Counted from the first letter of the stretch, positions 36,531-46,390 are shown. The stretch is 64,000 nucleotides of DNA from Legionella spiritensis (GCF_900186965.1 NZ_LT906457.1:186001-250000), one strand, 5' to 3'. Notes: a model not told the origin generated them from the letters alone. Numbers and translations: made by a program.

Positions 36531-37402
36531 AAAAAATAATCCTCACCATTAGTCTACTGCTGCCATTATCTGTTTTTGCTTTTGATAAAAGCGACATAGA
36601 CCAGCGCTACTTTTCCAAAAGCTTGCCCAGACTATCAACTCAAGAACGACAAGCATTAAATATTGCCAGAAAATGGCAGAAAGGCGACCAAACAAGCAAG
36701 CCCTTTCATTCATCAGATGGTTCGGTTCAGTTTGTTTATGGCTCTGGTCAAATCAGTATCGTCTGTGCCCCATTGCAGGTATGTGATATTGCATTACAGC
36801 CAGGTGAACAGTTTAACGGGATGAATGTCGGTGACCCACGTTTTATGGTTGAACCATCAATAACAGGTGCAGGAGCAAGCCAGCAAATACATATGATTGT
36901 CAAGCCTCGGGATGTTGGTCTTGATTCATCTTTAGTCGTGACTACCGACAGACGGACCTATCATTTTCGCTTAAAGTCAGACCGATATGATTTTATGCCT
37001 TATGTCTCTTTTATTTATCCTGATGAAGCTAAAGCAAAATGGCGCAGGATACAGCACATTCAGGCAGAAAGACGTAAAGCCAATACATTCCCTGAAACCA
37101 ATGAATACTTAGGCAATCTCAACTTCAATTACCGGATTCAGGGCAATGCTCGTTTTAAACCGGTTCGAGTCTATAACAACGGCATCAAAACGATTATCGA
37201 AATGCCGCGTGAAATGTCACATAACGAAGCACCTGCGCTTTTAGTTTTTAGAAAACGAGGTTTATTTCAAAAATCAGAAAAAGTCATGGTCAATTATCGT
37301 CTGCAAGGCTGTCGTTACATTGTCGACAACGTCTTTGACAAAGCAGTTTTGGTTATAGGCAGCGGCTCTACCCAAGAACAAATTACCATTACGAGGTGCT
37401 AA
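36527..37402 (+). CDS. trbG: TrbG, VirB9-type outer-membrane complex protein
   Basis: A 291-residue periplasmic protein with a signal peptide (cleavage near VFA-F). The N-terminal VirB9 domain includes FVYGSGQISIVCAPLQVCDIAL, and the C-terminal domain includes LNFNYRIQGNARFKPVRVYNN, the segment that packs with VirB7/VirB10 in the core complex. It has Cys pairs that may form disulfides with the following lipoprotein. The stop is 2 bp before the lipoprotein gene start. Confidence 0.93.
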   Translation: MKKIILTISLLLPLSVFAFDKSDIDQRYFSKSLPRLSTQERQALNIARKWQKGDQTSKPFHSSDGSVQFVYGSGQISIVCAPLQVCDIALQPGEQFNGMNVGDPRFMVEPSITGAGASQQIHMIVKPRDVGLDSSLVVTTDRRTYHFRLKSDRYDFMPYVSFIYPDEAKAKWRRIQHIQAERRKANTFPETNEYLGNLNFNYRIQGNARFKPVRVYNNGIKTIIEMPREMSHNEAPALLVFRKRGLFQKSEKVMVNYRLQGCRYIVDNVFDKAVLVIGSGSTQEQITITRC

Positions 37403-37404
37403 GC

Positions 37405-37815
37405 ATGAAAAGAATAAGCGTTTTAATACTGGCAATGTTTTTGTCGAGCTGTACCACCATGCGTTATGGCAATTTTACACAAGCCTCACCATCGAAGGAT
37501 AGTTATCTGGCTAAAGACGCCGTATCTCAATTAACAAGAGTTTATCCACCAGCCAGAAATACCTTTTGTATCTCTCAAAAAATCTGTGACCGCTTCGGCA
37601 TTAACTTGATTCATGAGATGCGCAAAAAAGGTTACGGCATTGTTGAAAACGTCTGTCCAAGAAACAGGGCCAACTTTTTCTATGTGGTTGATGAGACAAG
37701 GCCCAATAGCCTTTATCGCGTCAGTATCTTTGTTGGCGCTCAGGTCTTAAGCCGAGCCTATGCCAAAACCAAGGGCAAACTTGCACCTGTCAGTCCATGG
37801 TCACATAAGGAATAA
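37405..37815 (+). CDS. trbH: TrbH-like lipoprotein (VirB7 position)
   Basis: A 136-residue lipoprotein in the TrbH position. The ATG at 37405 is chosen over an in-frame GTG at 37396 because GAGG lies 8 bases before it and it gives a clean signal peptide with lipobox (FLSSC, Cys18). The mature part contains CISQKICDRFG and ENVCPRNRANF, so several Cys are available for disulfides. TrbH-type lipoproteins support the outer-membrane core complex together with TrbG and TrbI. TrbI starts 4 bp downstream. Confidence 0.85.
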   Translation: MKRISVLILAMFLSSCTTMRYGNFTQASPSKDSYLAKDAVSQLTRVYPPARNTFCISQKICDRFGINLIHEMRKKGYGIVENVCPRNRANFFYVVDETRPNSLYRVSIFVGAQVLSRAYAKTKGKLAPVSPWSHKE

Positions 37816-37819
37816 GCAT

Positions 37820-39061
37820 ATGAATAAAAATTATGATTACTTATCACCGGATACCTCACCACAAAAACTTCAGACATCGGGTGTCAAACGGGTCAATAAT
37901 ATGCCCTTATTTATTGCGATTGGTATTTTAACCATTTTTGTCGTGCTGATTGCTTTGGTTGCCCAAAAACGAGCACATGCGCAGAACCAAGTTTCTGAGC
38001 CGGTAAAGCTGAAATCATCGAAAAAAAATACCATGAGTCTGGCTAATGACGTTGTGAGTCATTATCAGTCAGGAATGATAAGGCCTCCAACACAATCTAC
38101 GGTGAAAGAAGAATCACCTTCAATGCCACTGCCCAAAGAACAAAATCAGGCTTCAAAACCGGACATGCCAATTCAGGATGTACCCGATAGTGAAATTGAA
38201 CGTATCCGTCAGGACAAAACTCAGGCTTTTGAAGAAGCTGTGAAAGCCAAAACCACCGTGATGGTTGATGGTACGCAATTGCACCCTAATGAGAATCAAA
38301 AAAATCATAATGCTTCTGTTAACATTGATGTGGCCAATACCTTCAAAGCACATCTTCAACGGCTTCAAAGCATACAAAATGCCAGACCCGCACTACAAAC
38401 ATTAGGTGGTGAGGAAAATGAAAACCGCTGGCATTTAAACTCAAGATTAGAAAGCCCGAATAGCCGGTATGAACTGAGAGCTGGTGGTGTGATTCCGGGC
38501 GTCATGGTCAGCGGTATTTCATCAGAGCTACCTGGCCAGATTATCGGGCAAGTGTCTCAGAATGTTTATGATACGGCTACTGGTCGACATCTGTTAATAC
38601 CTCAAGGTACCAAGCTTATTGGTGTTTATTCTAATGAAGTTGGTTTTGGCCAGAACTCAGTTTTAGTGGCGTGGCAACGTCTTGTTTATCCTGATGGCAA
38701 AGCACTTGATATCGGTTCGATGCCCGGAGCTGATAGTGCAGGTATGGCTGGGTTCAGAGATCAAGTTGATCATCACTATGCCAAGATTTATGGCTCAGCC
38801 CTTTTAATGTCGGCCATCGTTGGTGGGATCACTTATAGCCAGAGCCTCAATCAGAACAGTCAAGTTGGCTATAACCAGCCAACGGCCGGCAATGTATTGA
38901 GTCAGGCATTGGGACAACAATTGGGTGAAGTGACCTCTCAACTGGTGTCTAAAAATCTCAATGTATCACCCACGGTTAATGTCAGACCCGGCTATCGTTT
39001 CAATGTCATTGTCGTCAAAGACTTAACCTTTAAAAAACCTTTTCGGCAATTTGCTTATTAA
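37820..39061 (+). CDS. trbI: TrbI, VirB10-type scaffold protein
   Basis: This 413-residue protein spans both membranes of the secretion channel. The ATG at 37820 has TAAGGAATAAG upstream and is preferred over a frame extending to 37760. A cytoplasmic N-terminus is followed by a transmembrane helix (~32-50), a Pro/Gln-rich periplasmic linker, and the VirB10 beta-barrel domain (LRAGGVIPGVMVSGISSELPGQIIG; TGRHLLIPQGTKLIG), with a helical antenna region near residues 325-345. Length is usual for TrbI. Confidence 0.94.
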   Translation: MNKNYDYLSPDTSPQKLQTSGVKRVNNMPLFIAIGILTIFVVLIALVAQKRAHAQNQVSEPVKLKSSKKNTMSLANDVVSHYQSGMIRPPTQSTVKEESPSMPLPKEQNQASKPDMPIQDVPDSEIERIRQDKTQAFEEAVKAKTTVMVDGTQLHPNENQKNHNASVNIDVANTFKAHLQRLQSIQNARPALQTLGGEENENRWHLNSRLESPNSRYELRAGGVIPGVMVSGISSELPGQIIGQVSQNVYDTATGRHLLIPQGTKLIGVYSNEVGFGQNSVLVAWQRLVYPDGKALDIGSMPGADSAGMAGFRDQVDHHYAKIYGSALLMSAIVGGITYSQSLNQNSQVGYNQPTAGNVLSQALGQQLGEVTSQLVSKNLNVSPTVNVRPGYRFNVIVVKDLTFKKPFRQFAY

Positions 39062-39075
39062 ACGGAGGAAAGCCA

Positions 39076-39816
39076 ATGAAATTAAGATTGATTTTTTTAT
39101 TGTTGTGGTCAACCAATGTTCTATCCAGTGGTGCGCCTGTGTTTGACTTTGCCAACTGGCTGGAAAACGGCAAGGTTATTATAAACCAAGTCAGTCAGTA
39201 TAAGACCCAATTGGATCAATACCGGAATCAATTGAGCCAATACAACACCATGTTACAAAACACCAAATCGCTGACGTCATTTCAATGGGATAATGCCGAC
39301 AGCATCATTAATAACCTGCTCGACACCACCAATACCATTGATTATTACAAACAAGAAGCCGGTAGCATGCAAGCTTATCTGGACCGCTTCCAAAGCCAGG
39401 AATATTACCAGAAAATCCCCTGCTTCAATGGTCATGGTAAATGCTCAGCCGAAGAACTTAAGAAAATAAGCCAGAATAAAATGGCCGCATCCGTTGCCCA
39501 GAAACGGGCAAATGATGCCATGCTCAAAGGCATTGATAAGCAACAGCAAAACCTGAAAAAAGATTCTGAAAAACTACGAAACCTGCAAGCCCATGCGCAA
39601 ACTGCTGGTGGACAGAAACAGGCCCTTCAGGCTGCATCTCAACTTGCCAGCAATCAGGCCCATCAATTGCTGCAGATTCGTGGCTTATTGGTCGCACAGC
39701 AAAATGCCCAGGCCGTTAAAGATGCCGCCGAAACAAATAAACAAGCCATACAGGATGCCGGAGATGAACGATTTCGCTCTGGGTCATTCCATAAAAGTTC
39801 CGGTACAAAATGGTAA
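39076..39816 (+). CDS. trbJ: TrbJ, VirB5-type pilus-associated protein
   Basis: A 246-residue secreted protein with a signal peptide (cleavage near SSG-A). It is mostly helical with two long coiled-coil stretches (QVSQYKTQLDQYRNQLSQYN near residues 36-56, and ~135-215). VirB5/TrbJ proteins sit at the pilus tip and help mating contact. The C-terminus ends HKSSGTKW, nearly the same as the SKSSGIKW end of the next gene product. AACGGAGGAAAGCC is a strong ribosome-binding site. Confidence 0.92.
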   Translation: MKLRLIFLLLWSTNVLSSGAPVFDFANWLENGKVIINQVSQYKTQLDQYRNQLSQYNTMLQNTKSLTSFQWDNADSIINNLLDTTNTIDYYKQEAGSMQAYLDRFQSQEYYQKIPCFNGHGKCSAEELKKISQNKMAASVAQKRANDAMLKGIDKQQQNLKKDSEKLRNLQAHAQTAGGQKQALQAASQLASNQAHQLLQIRGLLVAQQNAQAVKDAAETNKQAIQDAGDERFRSGSFHKSSGTKW

Positions 39817-39832
39817 TACAAGGAGAATAACC

Positions 39833-40045
39833 ATGAGAATTTTAAGCTTATTAATCGCATTTTCAGTCTGTTTCCTGTCAGGTTGTGACAACGCAGAAAC
39901 AAAAGCACGCAAGAAAGCTCAACATCTTGCCTCACTTACCTGTGATAGCTCTAAAAAAGATCGCTCAAAAGAAGAACTTCAGGTCATAGCAGACGCTTGT
40001 TTCAAACAAGGCGGTTATTCCAAAAGCTCCGGTATCAAATGGTAA
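39833..40045 (+). CDS. trbK: TrbK-like entry-exclusion lipoprotein
   Basis: A 70-residue lipoprotein with AAGGAGAATAACC before its ATG; a longer overlapping frame upstream is not coding. The signal peptide ends in a lipobox (FLSGC, Cys18). The mature part is charged, with two Cys (LTCDSS and DACFKQ). In RP4 the equivalent position is TrbK, the lipoprotein that blocks redundant mating. It ends SKSSGIKW, matching the tail of TrbJ. Exclusion function is inferred from position and type. Confidence 0.85.
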   Translation: MRILSLLIAFSVCFLSGCDNAETKARKKAQHLASLTCDSSKKDRSKEELQVIADACFKQGGYSKSSGIKW

Positions 40046-40049
40046 TATT

Positions 40050-41444
40050 ATGAAAAAACAGACATTCACTTTTTTATTCGTATTCTTGTTAATTGGCTTT
40101 TCAGTCAATGCTCATGCCGATGGGGCTGGCATCGACAGCCGGGATTTGCTCGATAATATCCTCTATCGATTTTCCAATAATGCCTCGATGTGGAGTCATA
40201 CTATTCTGAGCTATGCTCGATACCTTTTCTGGTCTTTAGCCATGATCAGTATGGTATGGACTTATGGCATGATGGCCTTAAGACGGGCTGATATTCAGGA
40301 GTTTCTCGCTGAAACCGTGCGTTTTTTGGTGGTCGTCGGCTTTTTCTATTGGCTTTTAGATAATGGACCTGCGATAGCCACCTCTATTATGGACTCCATG
40401 CGCAGGCTTGCGGCCAATGCATCTGGCATTGATGCAAAAGTATCCCCTTCCGATATTGTTGATGTGGGTTTTGATATCGTTTCAAAAGCCATTGATAACT
40501 CATCGGTCTGGTCACCAGCGGCAACGACGGTTGGGCTGATTGTTGCTGGAATCATTCTGATTGTTTTGGCCATGGTCAGTATCAATATGCTGATTATTTT
40601 AATTACCGGCTGGATATTAACTTATGGCGGCATCATTTTATTAGGCTTTGGCGGTGGTCGTTGGACTCAGGATATTGCCATCCAATATTACAAAACAGTG
40701 CTAGGTATTGCGCTTCAGGCTTTTGCCATGATTCTGATTATCGGTATCGGTAAGTCTTTTGTCGATCAGTACTATGCCGCTATGTCCAAAGACATTCTGT
40801 TAAAAGAAATGTTTGTCATGCTCGTGGTTGCTGTCGTCCTACTGGTCCTGATTAATAAAATTCCACCCATTCTGGCAAGTATTGTCTCGGGTGGCTCAGG
40901 CGGTGGTGGCGGTGGCCTTGGGTTAGGTGGTGCTTTGGGTGCAGCTGGCATTGCTGGCACTGCTCTGGCAGGAGCTGCCGGCGCTGCAAGTGCTCATAGT
41001 GCTGGGGGCCTTTCAGCCTTGAATGCTGCATTTAAAGCGGCTTCTCAAAGTATGGGGGTAGGTGATATTGGCGCTATGTCAGGCAATAGCTCAGGCCCTA
41101 AATCCGGTGGTCTAGCACAAGCCATGGGGCAGGCTTCTAAGTTTGCCGGTTCATTTGGTTCTCATCTTGCTTCTGGGGCGTTTGACGTTGCGCGTGAAAA
41201 AGCCGGCAGCATGAAAGCCTCATTTTCTGCCAAAACTTCCGATACAACGGGCGGTAAGATTGCCGAGGCCATCAATCAACGTGTTTCTTCAAGCTCGGAT
41301 TCTGCTACTTCCAATCAATCATCTGACTCTCAAAATGTCACCTCGATGGGCGCACCAGAAGGCAGTTTTAGCTCTGGTAGTGAGGAAACCACAGACGAAG
41401 TCAGCCAGTTTGTGAATCAAAAAGCATCGGGAGATAACCAATGA
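40050..41444 (+). CDS. trbL: TrbL, VirB6-type polytopic channel protein
   Basis: A 464-residue protein with a signal-like first helix (cleavage near AHA-D) and five or six transmembrane helices between ~45 and 275. A Gly-rich stretch follows (GGSGGGGGGLGLGG), then a long Ala/Ser/Gly-rich polar C-terminal tail of ~180 residues. VirB6/TrbL forms part of the inner-membrane channel for DNA. It overlaps traG by 4 bp. Confidence 0.93.
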   Translation: MKKQTFTFLFVFLLIGFSVNAHADGAGIDSRDLLDNILYRFSNNASMWSHTILSYARYLFWSLAMISMVWTYGMMALRRADIQEFLAETVRFLVVVGFFYWLLDNGPAIATSIMDSMRRLAANASGIDAKVSPSDIVDVGFDIVSKAIDNSSVWSPAATTVGLIVAGIILIVLAMVSINMLIILITGWILTYGGIILLGFGGGRWTQDIAIQYYKTVLGIALQAFAMILIIGIGKSFVDQYYAAMSKDILLKEMFVMLVVAVVLLVLINKIPPILASIVSGGSGGGGGGLGLGGALGAAGIAGTALAGAAGAASAHSAGGLSALNAAFKAASQSMGVGDIGAMSGNSSGPKSGGLAQAMGQASKFAGSFGSHLASGAFDVAREKAGSMKASFSAKTSDTTGGKIAEAINQRVSSSSDSATSNQSSDSQNVTSMGAPEGSFSSGSEETTDEVSQFVNQKASGDNQ

Positions 41445-43321
41445 AACCAAACCGCTCCATTGGTCCACAGGTAAGGCAAAAGCATGTTAATAAAGCCAGT
41501 AAGTATCTCATTATGTTAGTCATGCTTGCATTTTTAATCAGCATGCAAATTGGCACTCAATACGCGGCTTTTAAACTGTATCATGCTGATACCTTAAACT
41601 TTTCATTTACTCAATTCTATTGGCCATGGCAGGCGATTCTCTGGAATCTGCAATATCATCAATATTTTCCTGATATTTTTAATGCCGCCTTTGGTTTATC
41701 AGTTATGAGCGGTTGCCTTTTTTTAATGGGCATAATATTTCTCAACAAGCAGTTAAAACAAGAAAACGTCAGTGAATATCTCCATGGTTCTGCCCGATGG
41801 GCCAATATGACTGATTTAAAAGACGCCGGCATTATTGATAACGAAGAAGGCGTTTATGTCGGTGCCATTGAAGACGAAAAAGGTAATGTTCACTATTTAC
41901 GCCATAACGGACCCGAACATATATTAACCTATGCCCCAACCCGCTCGGGTAAAGGGGTCGGTTTGGTAATTCCTACCCTATTATCCTGGAAAAAATCTTG
42001 TGTGATTACCGATCTAAAAGGTGAGCTATGGGCCTTGACCGCAGGCTGGCGGCAAAAACACGGCCATAACAAAGTCATTCGCTTTGAGCCGGCAACCCTT
42101 AAAGGCTCTGCTCGCTGGAATCCATTGGATGAAATCAGGGTTGGTACTGAGTATGAAGTTGGCGATGTACAAAACCTGGCAACACTCGTTGTTGATCCTG
42201 ATGGCAAAGGACTCGAAACCCACTGGCAAAAAACCTCTCAAGCCTTGTTAGTTGGTTTTATTCTGCATGCCATTTATAAACTTCAAAATCAGGGTGAGCC
42301 GGCTACATTTCCCAATATCGATAGAATGCTGGTTGACCCCAATACCAATATCGCAGATTTACTCATTGAAATGACTCAATTCCCCCATGTGGATGGCAAA
42401 ACCCATTCCGTTATTAGTGCTTCAGCCCGAGATATGATTGACCGGCCTGAAGAAGAAGCCGGCTCTGTGTTATCAACCTTAAAGTCTTATCTGGCGTTAT
42501 ATCGTGATCCTGTCGTTGCCCATAATGTTTCAGCATCTGATTTCTGTATCAAAGATTTAATGCATCACACCAACCCTGTCAGCCTCTATATCGTCACCCA
42601 ACCCAATGACAAAGCAAGGCTGCAACCATTGGTTCGAGTCATGCTAAATATGGTCGTCAGACTATTAGCCGATAAAATGGATTTTGAACGCGTAGATGAT
42701 GGACAAGGACATTATTCTGTCAAAACTAAAAAGACATACAAGCATCGTTTATTATGCATGATTGATGAGTTTCCTAGCCTTGGGAAACTCGATATCTTAC
42801 AGGAGTCATTAGCTTTTGTTGCTGGTTACGGCCTGAAGTTTTACTTAATTTGTCAAGATATCAATCAGCTTAAAAGCCGAGAGCGAGGCTATGGACCTGA
42901 TGAAACCATTACCTCCAATTGCCACATTCAAAACGCCTACCCACCCAACCGAATTGAAACCGCCGAACATCTGTCAAAACTCACAGGACAAACTACGATC
43001 GTTAAAGAGCACATCACCACCAGCGGCAAGCGTGTATCCACTTTTTTAAATCAGATTTCTAAAACCAAACAGGAAGTCTCAAGACCGTTATTAACCATTG
43101 ACGAATGTCAGCGCATGCCCGGACCTAAAAAAGATGCCAATGGATTAATTACCGAGGCTGGTGACATGGTTATTTATGTTGCCGGTTTTCCTGCTATTTA
43201 CGGCAAGCAGCCTCTCTATTTTAAAGATTCAGTGTTTATTGCCAGAGCATCAGTTGAAGCGCCAACACAATCAGATATTTTACGTGCCCGTTTAACTAAA
43301 GATGAGGAAATCAGGTTATGA
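41441..43321 (+). CDS. traG: TraG, VirD4-type coupling protein
   Basis: This 626-residue inner-membrane ATPase brings the relaxosome to the secretion channel. Two N-terminal transmembrane helices (~24-46 and ~82-102) precede the nucleotide-binding domain, with Walker A APTRSGKGVG near residue 165 and Walker B CMIDEFPSLGKLD near 440. Length is close to RP4 TraG (635). It follows trbL directly with a 4-bp overlap and overlaps traF by 4 bp, so secretion and coupling functions are in one operon. Confidence 0.95.
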   Translation: MKPNRSIGPQVRQKHVNKASKYLIMLVMLAFLISMQIGTQYAAFKLYHADTLNFSFTQFYWPWQAILWNLQYHQYFPDIFNAAFGLSVMSGCLFLMGIIFLNKQLKQENVSEYLHGSARWANMTDLKDAGIIDNEEGVYVGAIEDEKGNVHYLRHNGPEHILTYAPTRSGKGVGLVIPTLLSWKKSCVITDLKGELWALTAGWRQKHGHNKVIRFEPATLKGSARWNPLDEIRVGTEYEVGDVQNLATLVVDPDGKGLETHWQKTSQALLVGFILHAIYKLQNQGEPATFPNIDRMLVDPNTNIADLLIEMTQFPHVDGKTHSVISASARDMIDRPEEEAGSVLSTLKSYLALYRDPVVAHNVSASDFCIKDLMHHTNPVSLYIVTQPNDKARLQPLVRVMLNMVVRLLADKMDFERVDDGQGHYSVKTKKTYKHRLLCMIDEFPSLGKLDILQESLAFVAGYGLKFYLICQDINQLKSRERGYGPDETITSNCHIQNAYPPNRIETAEHLSKLTGQTTIVKEHITTSGKRVSTFLNQISKTKQEVSRPLLTIDECQRMPGPKKDANGLITEAGDMVIYVAGFPAIYGKQPLYFKDSVFIARASVEAPTQSDILRARLTKDEEIRL

Positions 43322-43869
43322 AACAACTAACCATCTGGGCAGCGGTTTTTATGTTAAGCATCTTTGTCTTGAGCGTTCTTCTGGTTTTTCTAGGATTTCG
43401 GATTAACACGACTGATTCTATACCAATAGGTGTCTATCGAATGACAGCATATAAAAACCTCAAAAATGCTTATGTTATTTTTTGTCCTGATGATCGACCT
43501 GTTTTCCAGCAAGCCTTAGTTCGAGGATATATTAACAGTGGTTTTTGCCCTGATAGCTATGGATATTTAATGAAAAAAGTCGTAGCAACAACAGGTGATA
43601 ACATAGCGGTCAACAGTAAGGGCGTCTTTGTCAATGACAGGCTTATTCCCTATTCAAAACCTCAGCTTAAAGATGCTCTCAATCGCTCATTACCTCAATG
43701 GCAAGCAAAAAATTATCAATTAAATGACGATGAAGTTATGGCCATGACCGATCAAAGCCAGTGGTCTTTTGATGGTCGTTATTATGGCCCTATTAAATCA
43801 GGACAAATAAAAGGAATGCTCACACCCATATGGGTCTACCCAAAACAGGAGAAAATACATGAATCATAA
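43318..43869 (+). CDS. traF: TraF-like S26 signal peptidase (pilin cyclase)
   Basis: A 183-residue membrane-anchored serine peptidase of the S26/LepB family. One N-terminal transmembrane helix (~7-29) is followed by TTDSIPIGVYRM, with the nucleophile Ser in the S-I-P-I-G context, and later LMKKVVATTGDNIAV with the catalytic Lys. RP4 TraF processes and circularises the TrbC pilin, and TrbC here keeps the matching GKG-AEIS site. It overlaps traG (4 bp) and the next small gene (11 bp). Confidence 0.9.
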   Translation: MKQLTIWAAVFMLSIFVLSVLLVFLGFRINTTDSIPIGVYRMTAYKNLKNAYVIFCPDDRPVFQQALVRGYINSGFCPDSYGYLMKKVVATTGDNIAVNSKGVFVNDRLIPYSKPQLKDALNRSLPQWQAKNYQLNDDEVMAMTDQSQWSFDGRYYGPIKSGQIKGMLTPIWVYPKQEKIHES

Positions 43870-44023
43870 ACCCGATTTAAATGAAGTCATTGCTGAAAAA
43901 CTGGAAGATTTAACCGTCCCTGGCTTTATTGCTGAAGTCACACCACTTGAAGCTGAAATCATGGGTGCATTTTATGAAGATGCCATCAGTGAAGAAGAAG
44001 CACAGGAGGCCGCCTATGACTAA
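43859..44023 (+). CDS. Small acidic protein in the TraD/TraE position
   Basis: A 54-residue, strongly acidic protein. Its ATG lies 10 bases after CAGGAG, inside the end of traF, and its stop overlaps the start of traC by 8 bp. This tight packing supports a real gene. No family is recognised. RP4 has the small genes traE and traD between traF and traC, so this may be a functional counterpart; that is inference from position only. Confidence 0.6.
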   Translation: MNHKPDLNEVIAEKLEDLTVPGFIAEVTPLEAEIMGAFYEDAISEEEAQEAAYD

Positions 44024-46202
44024 GATGTCTCACCACCAAATCGTTGCTAACCAGATCATCGAAAGCCTAAAACAAGGAACAGCACCTTGGCTAAAGCCTT
44101 GGGAACCTGGCATTGGCGATGGCCATATTCCCTTTAATCCCGTTACCGGAAAACGATACCGTGGTATCAATGCCCTGTACTTAATGCTGAATCAAGATGG
44201 CGATAACCGCTGGCTAACCTATAAACAGGCCCAAAGCATTGATGCACAGGTCCGCAAAGGCGAGAAAGGAACAACAGTACAATACTGGAAATTTAGTGAA
44301 GAAAAAATCAAAAAAGATGATTCAGGTAATTCGGTTCTTGATGAACAAGGCAATCCAGTAAAAGTGCAGGTTAATCTTGAAAGACCAAAAGTATTTTATG
44401 CCAGAGTTTTTCATGCTTCACAAATTGATAATATGCCTGAGCTCATACAAAAAGAGCAAGACTGGTCTTTAGTTGAGAAAGCGGAAACGCTGCTAACAAA
44501 TTCTGGTGCATCTATTTTCCACTCAGAAGCAGACCGAGCTTTTTACAGATTATCGACAGACAGTATTCACCTGCCACCTAAAGACCAATTTAAATCAGCG
44601 GCTCATTATTATGCCACAGCGCTTCACGAGCTAGGACACTGGAGTGGTCACCCCTCCAGACTCAACCGCGACTTAGGCCACCCGTTTGGCAGTGAGGCCT
44701 ATGCCAAAGAAGAGTTGAGAGCTGAAATCGCCAGCATGATATTAGGTGCGGAGCTTGGCATTGGCCATGATCCTTCTCAACATACTGCTTACATCAAATC
44801 ATGGATTCGTGTTTTAGAGGATGATCCATTAGAAATATTCAGAGCATCCGCAGATGCTGAAAAAATTGTCAATCATATTTGTTCTTTGGAACAGGTCCAA
44901 GAGTTAAATCAAGAGCAAACCATTGAAATCAGGGATGAACAACCAAAAGAGGAAATCCTCATGGAATCAAAACAATACATCTCCGAGAAAACCTGGCTCA
45001 GCATCCCCTACAAAGAAAAAGACAAAGCAAAATCAATAGTAGGTAAACTTGCTGATGGGACAACTGGGATTGCCTGGGACAAAGAACAAAAATGCTGGTA
45101 TGCAAAGCCAGGTATTGATATTGAAAAAATCAAACCCTGGCTTCCAGAAAACCAGATTTCACCAGAAGATAAAGCCCTTTCACCTGCTGATGAATTCAAA
45201 GAAGCCTTAATCAGCTTAGGCGCCAGAGTAACAGGAGAGCATCCCATTATCGATGGCCAACCCCATCGCATACAAATGGACGATGATAAACACGGTGAAA
45301 AGGCAGGGTTTTATGTGGTTCATTTAGATGGTATTCCCGCTGGTTATATTAAAAACAACCGCACAGGTGCTGAACTAAAATGGAAATGCAAAGGCTATGT
45401 ATTAACCGACGAGCAAAAATCAGCCCTTAAAGCTCAGGCACTTGAAAATCAGAAAAACCGTGAGCTTGAACTTGATGAAAAGCACAAAAATACTGCGCTT
45501 AAACTGACGCAAAGGCTATCTAAAATGAAAGAGGCAACCGAACAAACCCCCTATATGAAATCAAAAGGTATTCAAGTTCACTCCGGTGTTTATACTAGCC
45601 CTTCATACAAAATAACCTGCATTCCAGCAATGGATATTGATGGCAAAATCTGGAGCATTCAATATATCGGTGATGATGGCTCTAAAAATTTTGCCAAAGA
45701 CTCCAGAAAGGAAGGCTGTTTTCATGTATTAGGTGGCTTAGAAAAACTTGCTGACTCACCTGTCATTATCATTGCTGAGGGGTATGCAACTGCGGCAACT
45801 ATAAAAGAAGCCACTGCTCTGCCGGCTGTTGTTTCTGCCTTTGATGCAGGCAATCTTAAATCGGTGGCAAAGGCAATGCATGAAGAGTATCCCCATACCC
45901 CAATTATGCTGGCCGCTGATGATGATAAGCACCTTGAGCAGTCAAAAGGGATTAACCCAGGCAAAGAAAAAGCTGGTGAAGCTGCTGATGCTGTCAATGG
46001 TTTTATCGTTATACCCACTTTTGCGCTAGGTGAGCAGTCATTAAATCCTAAGCAATTTAGTGATTTTAATGACTTGGCCAACCATAGCAAGCTAGGAATT
46101 GAGGGAGTTAAACGGCAGATCAAACCCAAGGTCGATAAAATTGCTAAGAAATATAGATACTTACGTCAGCCGCGAAAAGGAAATGTTGTTCATATCACAT
46201 AA
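44016..46202 (+). CDS. traC: TraC-like DNA primase with ArdC N-terminal domain
   Basis: This 728-residue protein has a start at 44016 chosen because AGGAGG lies just upstream (44003-44008) inside the previous gene. Residues ~1-290 form an ArdC-type domain: an ssDNA-binding part (IVANQIIESLKQGTAPWLKPW) and a zincin-like part with HELGHWSGH (His204, Glu205, His208). The middle holds a region with DERK-rich helices. The C-terminal third is a TraC/Toprim domain with IAEGYATAATIKEA (~587) and a DDDKH acidic cluster. It primes the transferred strand and may also give anti-restriction activity in the recipient. It closes the transfer operon. Confidence 0.88.
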   Translation: MTKMSHHQIVANQIIESLKQGTAPWLKPWEPGIGDGHIPFNPVTGKRYRGINALYLMLNQDGDNRWLTYKQAQSIDAQVRKGEKGTTVQYWKFSEEKIKKDDSGNSVLDEQGNPVKVQVNLERPKVFYARVFHASQIDNMPELIQKEQDWSLVEKAETLLTNSGASIFHSEADRAFYRLSTDSIHLPPKDQFKSAAHYYATALHELGHWSGHPSRLNRDLGHPFGSEAYAKEELRAEIASMILGAELGIGHDPSQHTAYIKSWIRVLEDDPLEIFRASADAEKIVNHICSLEQVQELNQEQTIEIRDEQPKEEILMESKQYISEKTWLSIPYKEKDKAKSIVGKLADGTTGIAWDKEQKCWYAKPGIDIEKIKPWLPENQISPEDKALSPADEFKEALISLGARVTGEHPIIDGQPHRIQMDDDKHGEKAGFYVVHLDGIPAGYIKNNRTGAELKWKCKGYVLTDEQKSALKAQALENQKNRELELDEKHKNTALKLTQRLSKMKEATEQTPYMKSKGIQVHSGVYTSPSYKITCIPAMDIDGKIWSIQYIGDDGSKNFAKDSRKEGCFHVLGGLEKLADSPVIIIAEGYATAATIKEATALPAVVSAFDAGNLKSVAKAMHEEYPHTPIMLAADDDKHLEQSKGINPGKEKAGEAADAVNGFIVIPTFALGEQSLNPKQFSDFNDLANHSKLGIEGVKRQIKPKVDKIAKKYRYLRQPRKGNVVHIT

Positions 46203-46390
46203 TCTATAAAATAGTTGGCACCTTGATTAACTTCGAATGTGTTGTCTCAAATATAAATGTAACCAAAAATAAGAAATATTTTGAGGCAACTCATCATACA
46301 CTCGCAAACATTAAGTGAGATGGTATTCCACTTTTTTTTGTCAATTTGTTATTCTGATATTTATGTACAGAGATTTTAACGAGAAAGTAA

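Noticed and set aside
39593-40045. A longer 150-residue version of the TrbK-like gene starting inside trbJ.
   Set aside because: The extra part is an out-of-frame shadow of trbJ; the ATG at 39833 has a strong ribosome-binding site and starts a clean lipoprotein signal.
28928-46228. The 12-mer GGCACCTTGATT occurs at 28928-28939 and 46217-46228, just outside the lvr-trb-tra block, as if a target duplication or att pair.
   Set aside because: In 64 kb more than a hundred chance 12-mer pairs are expected, the flanks do not match, and conjugation genes continue beyond 46.2 kb.
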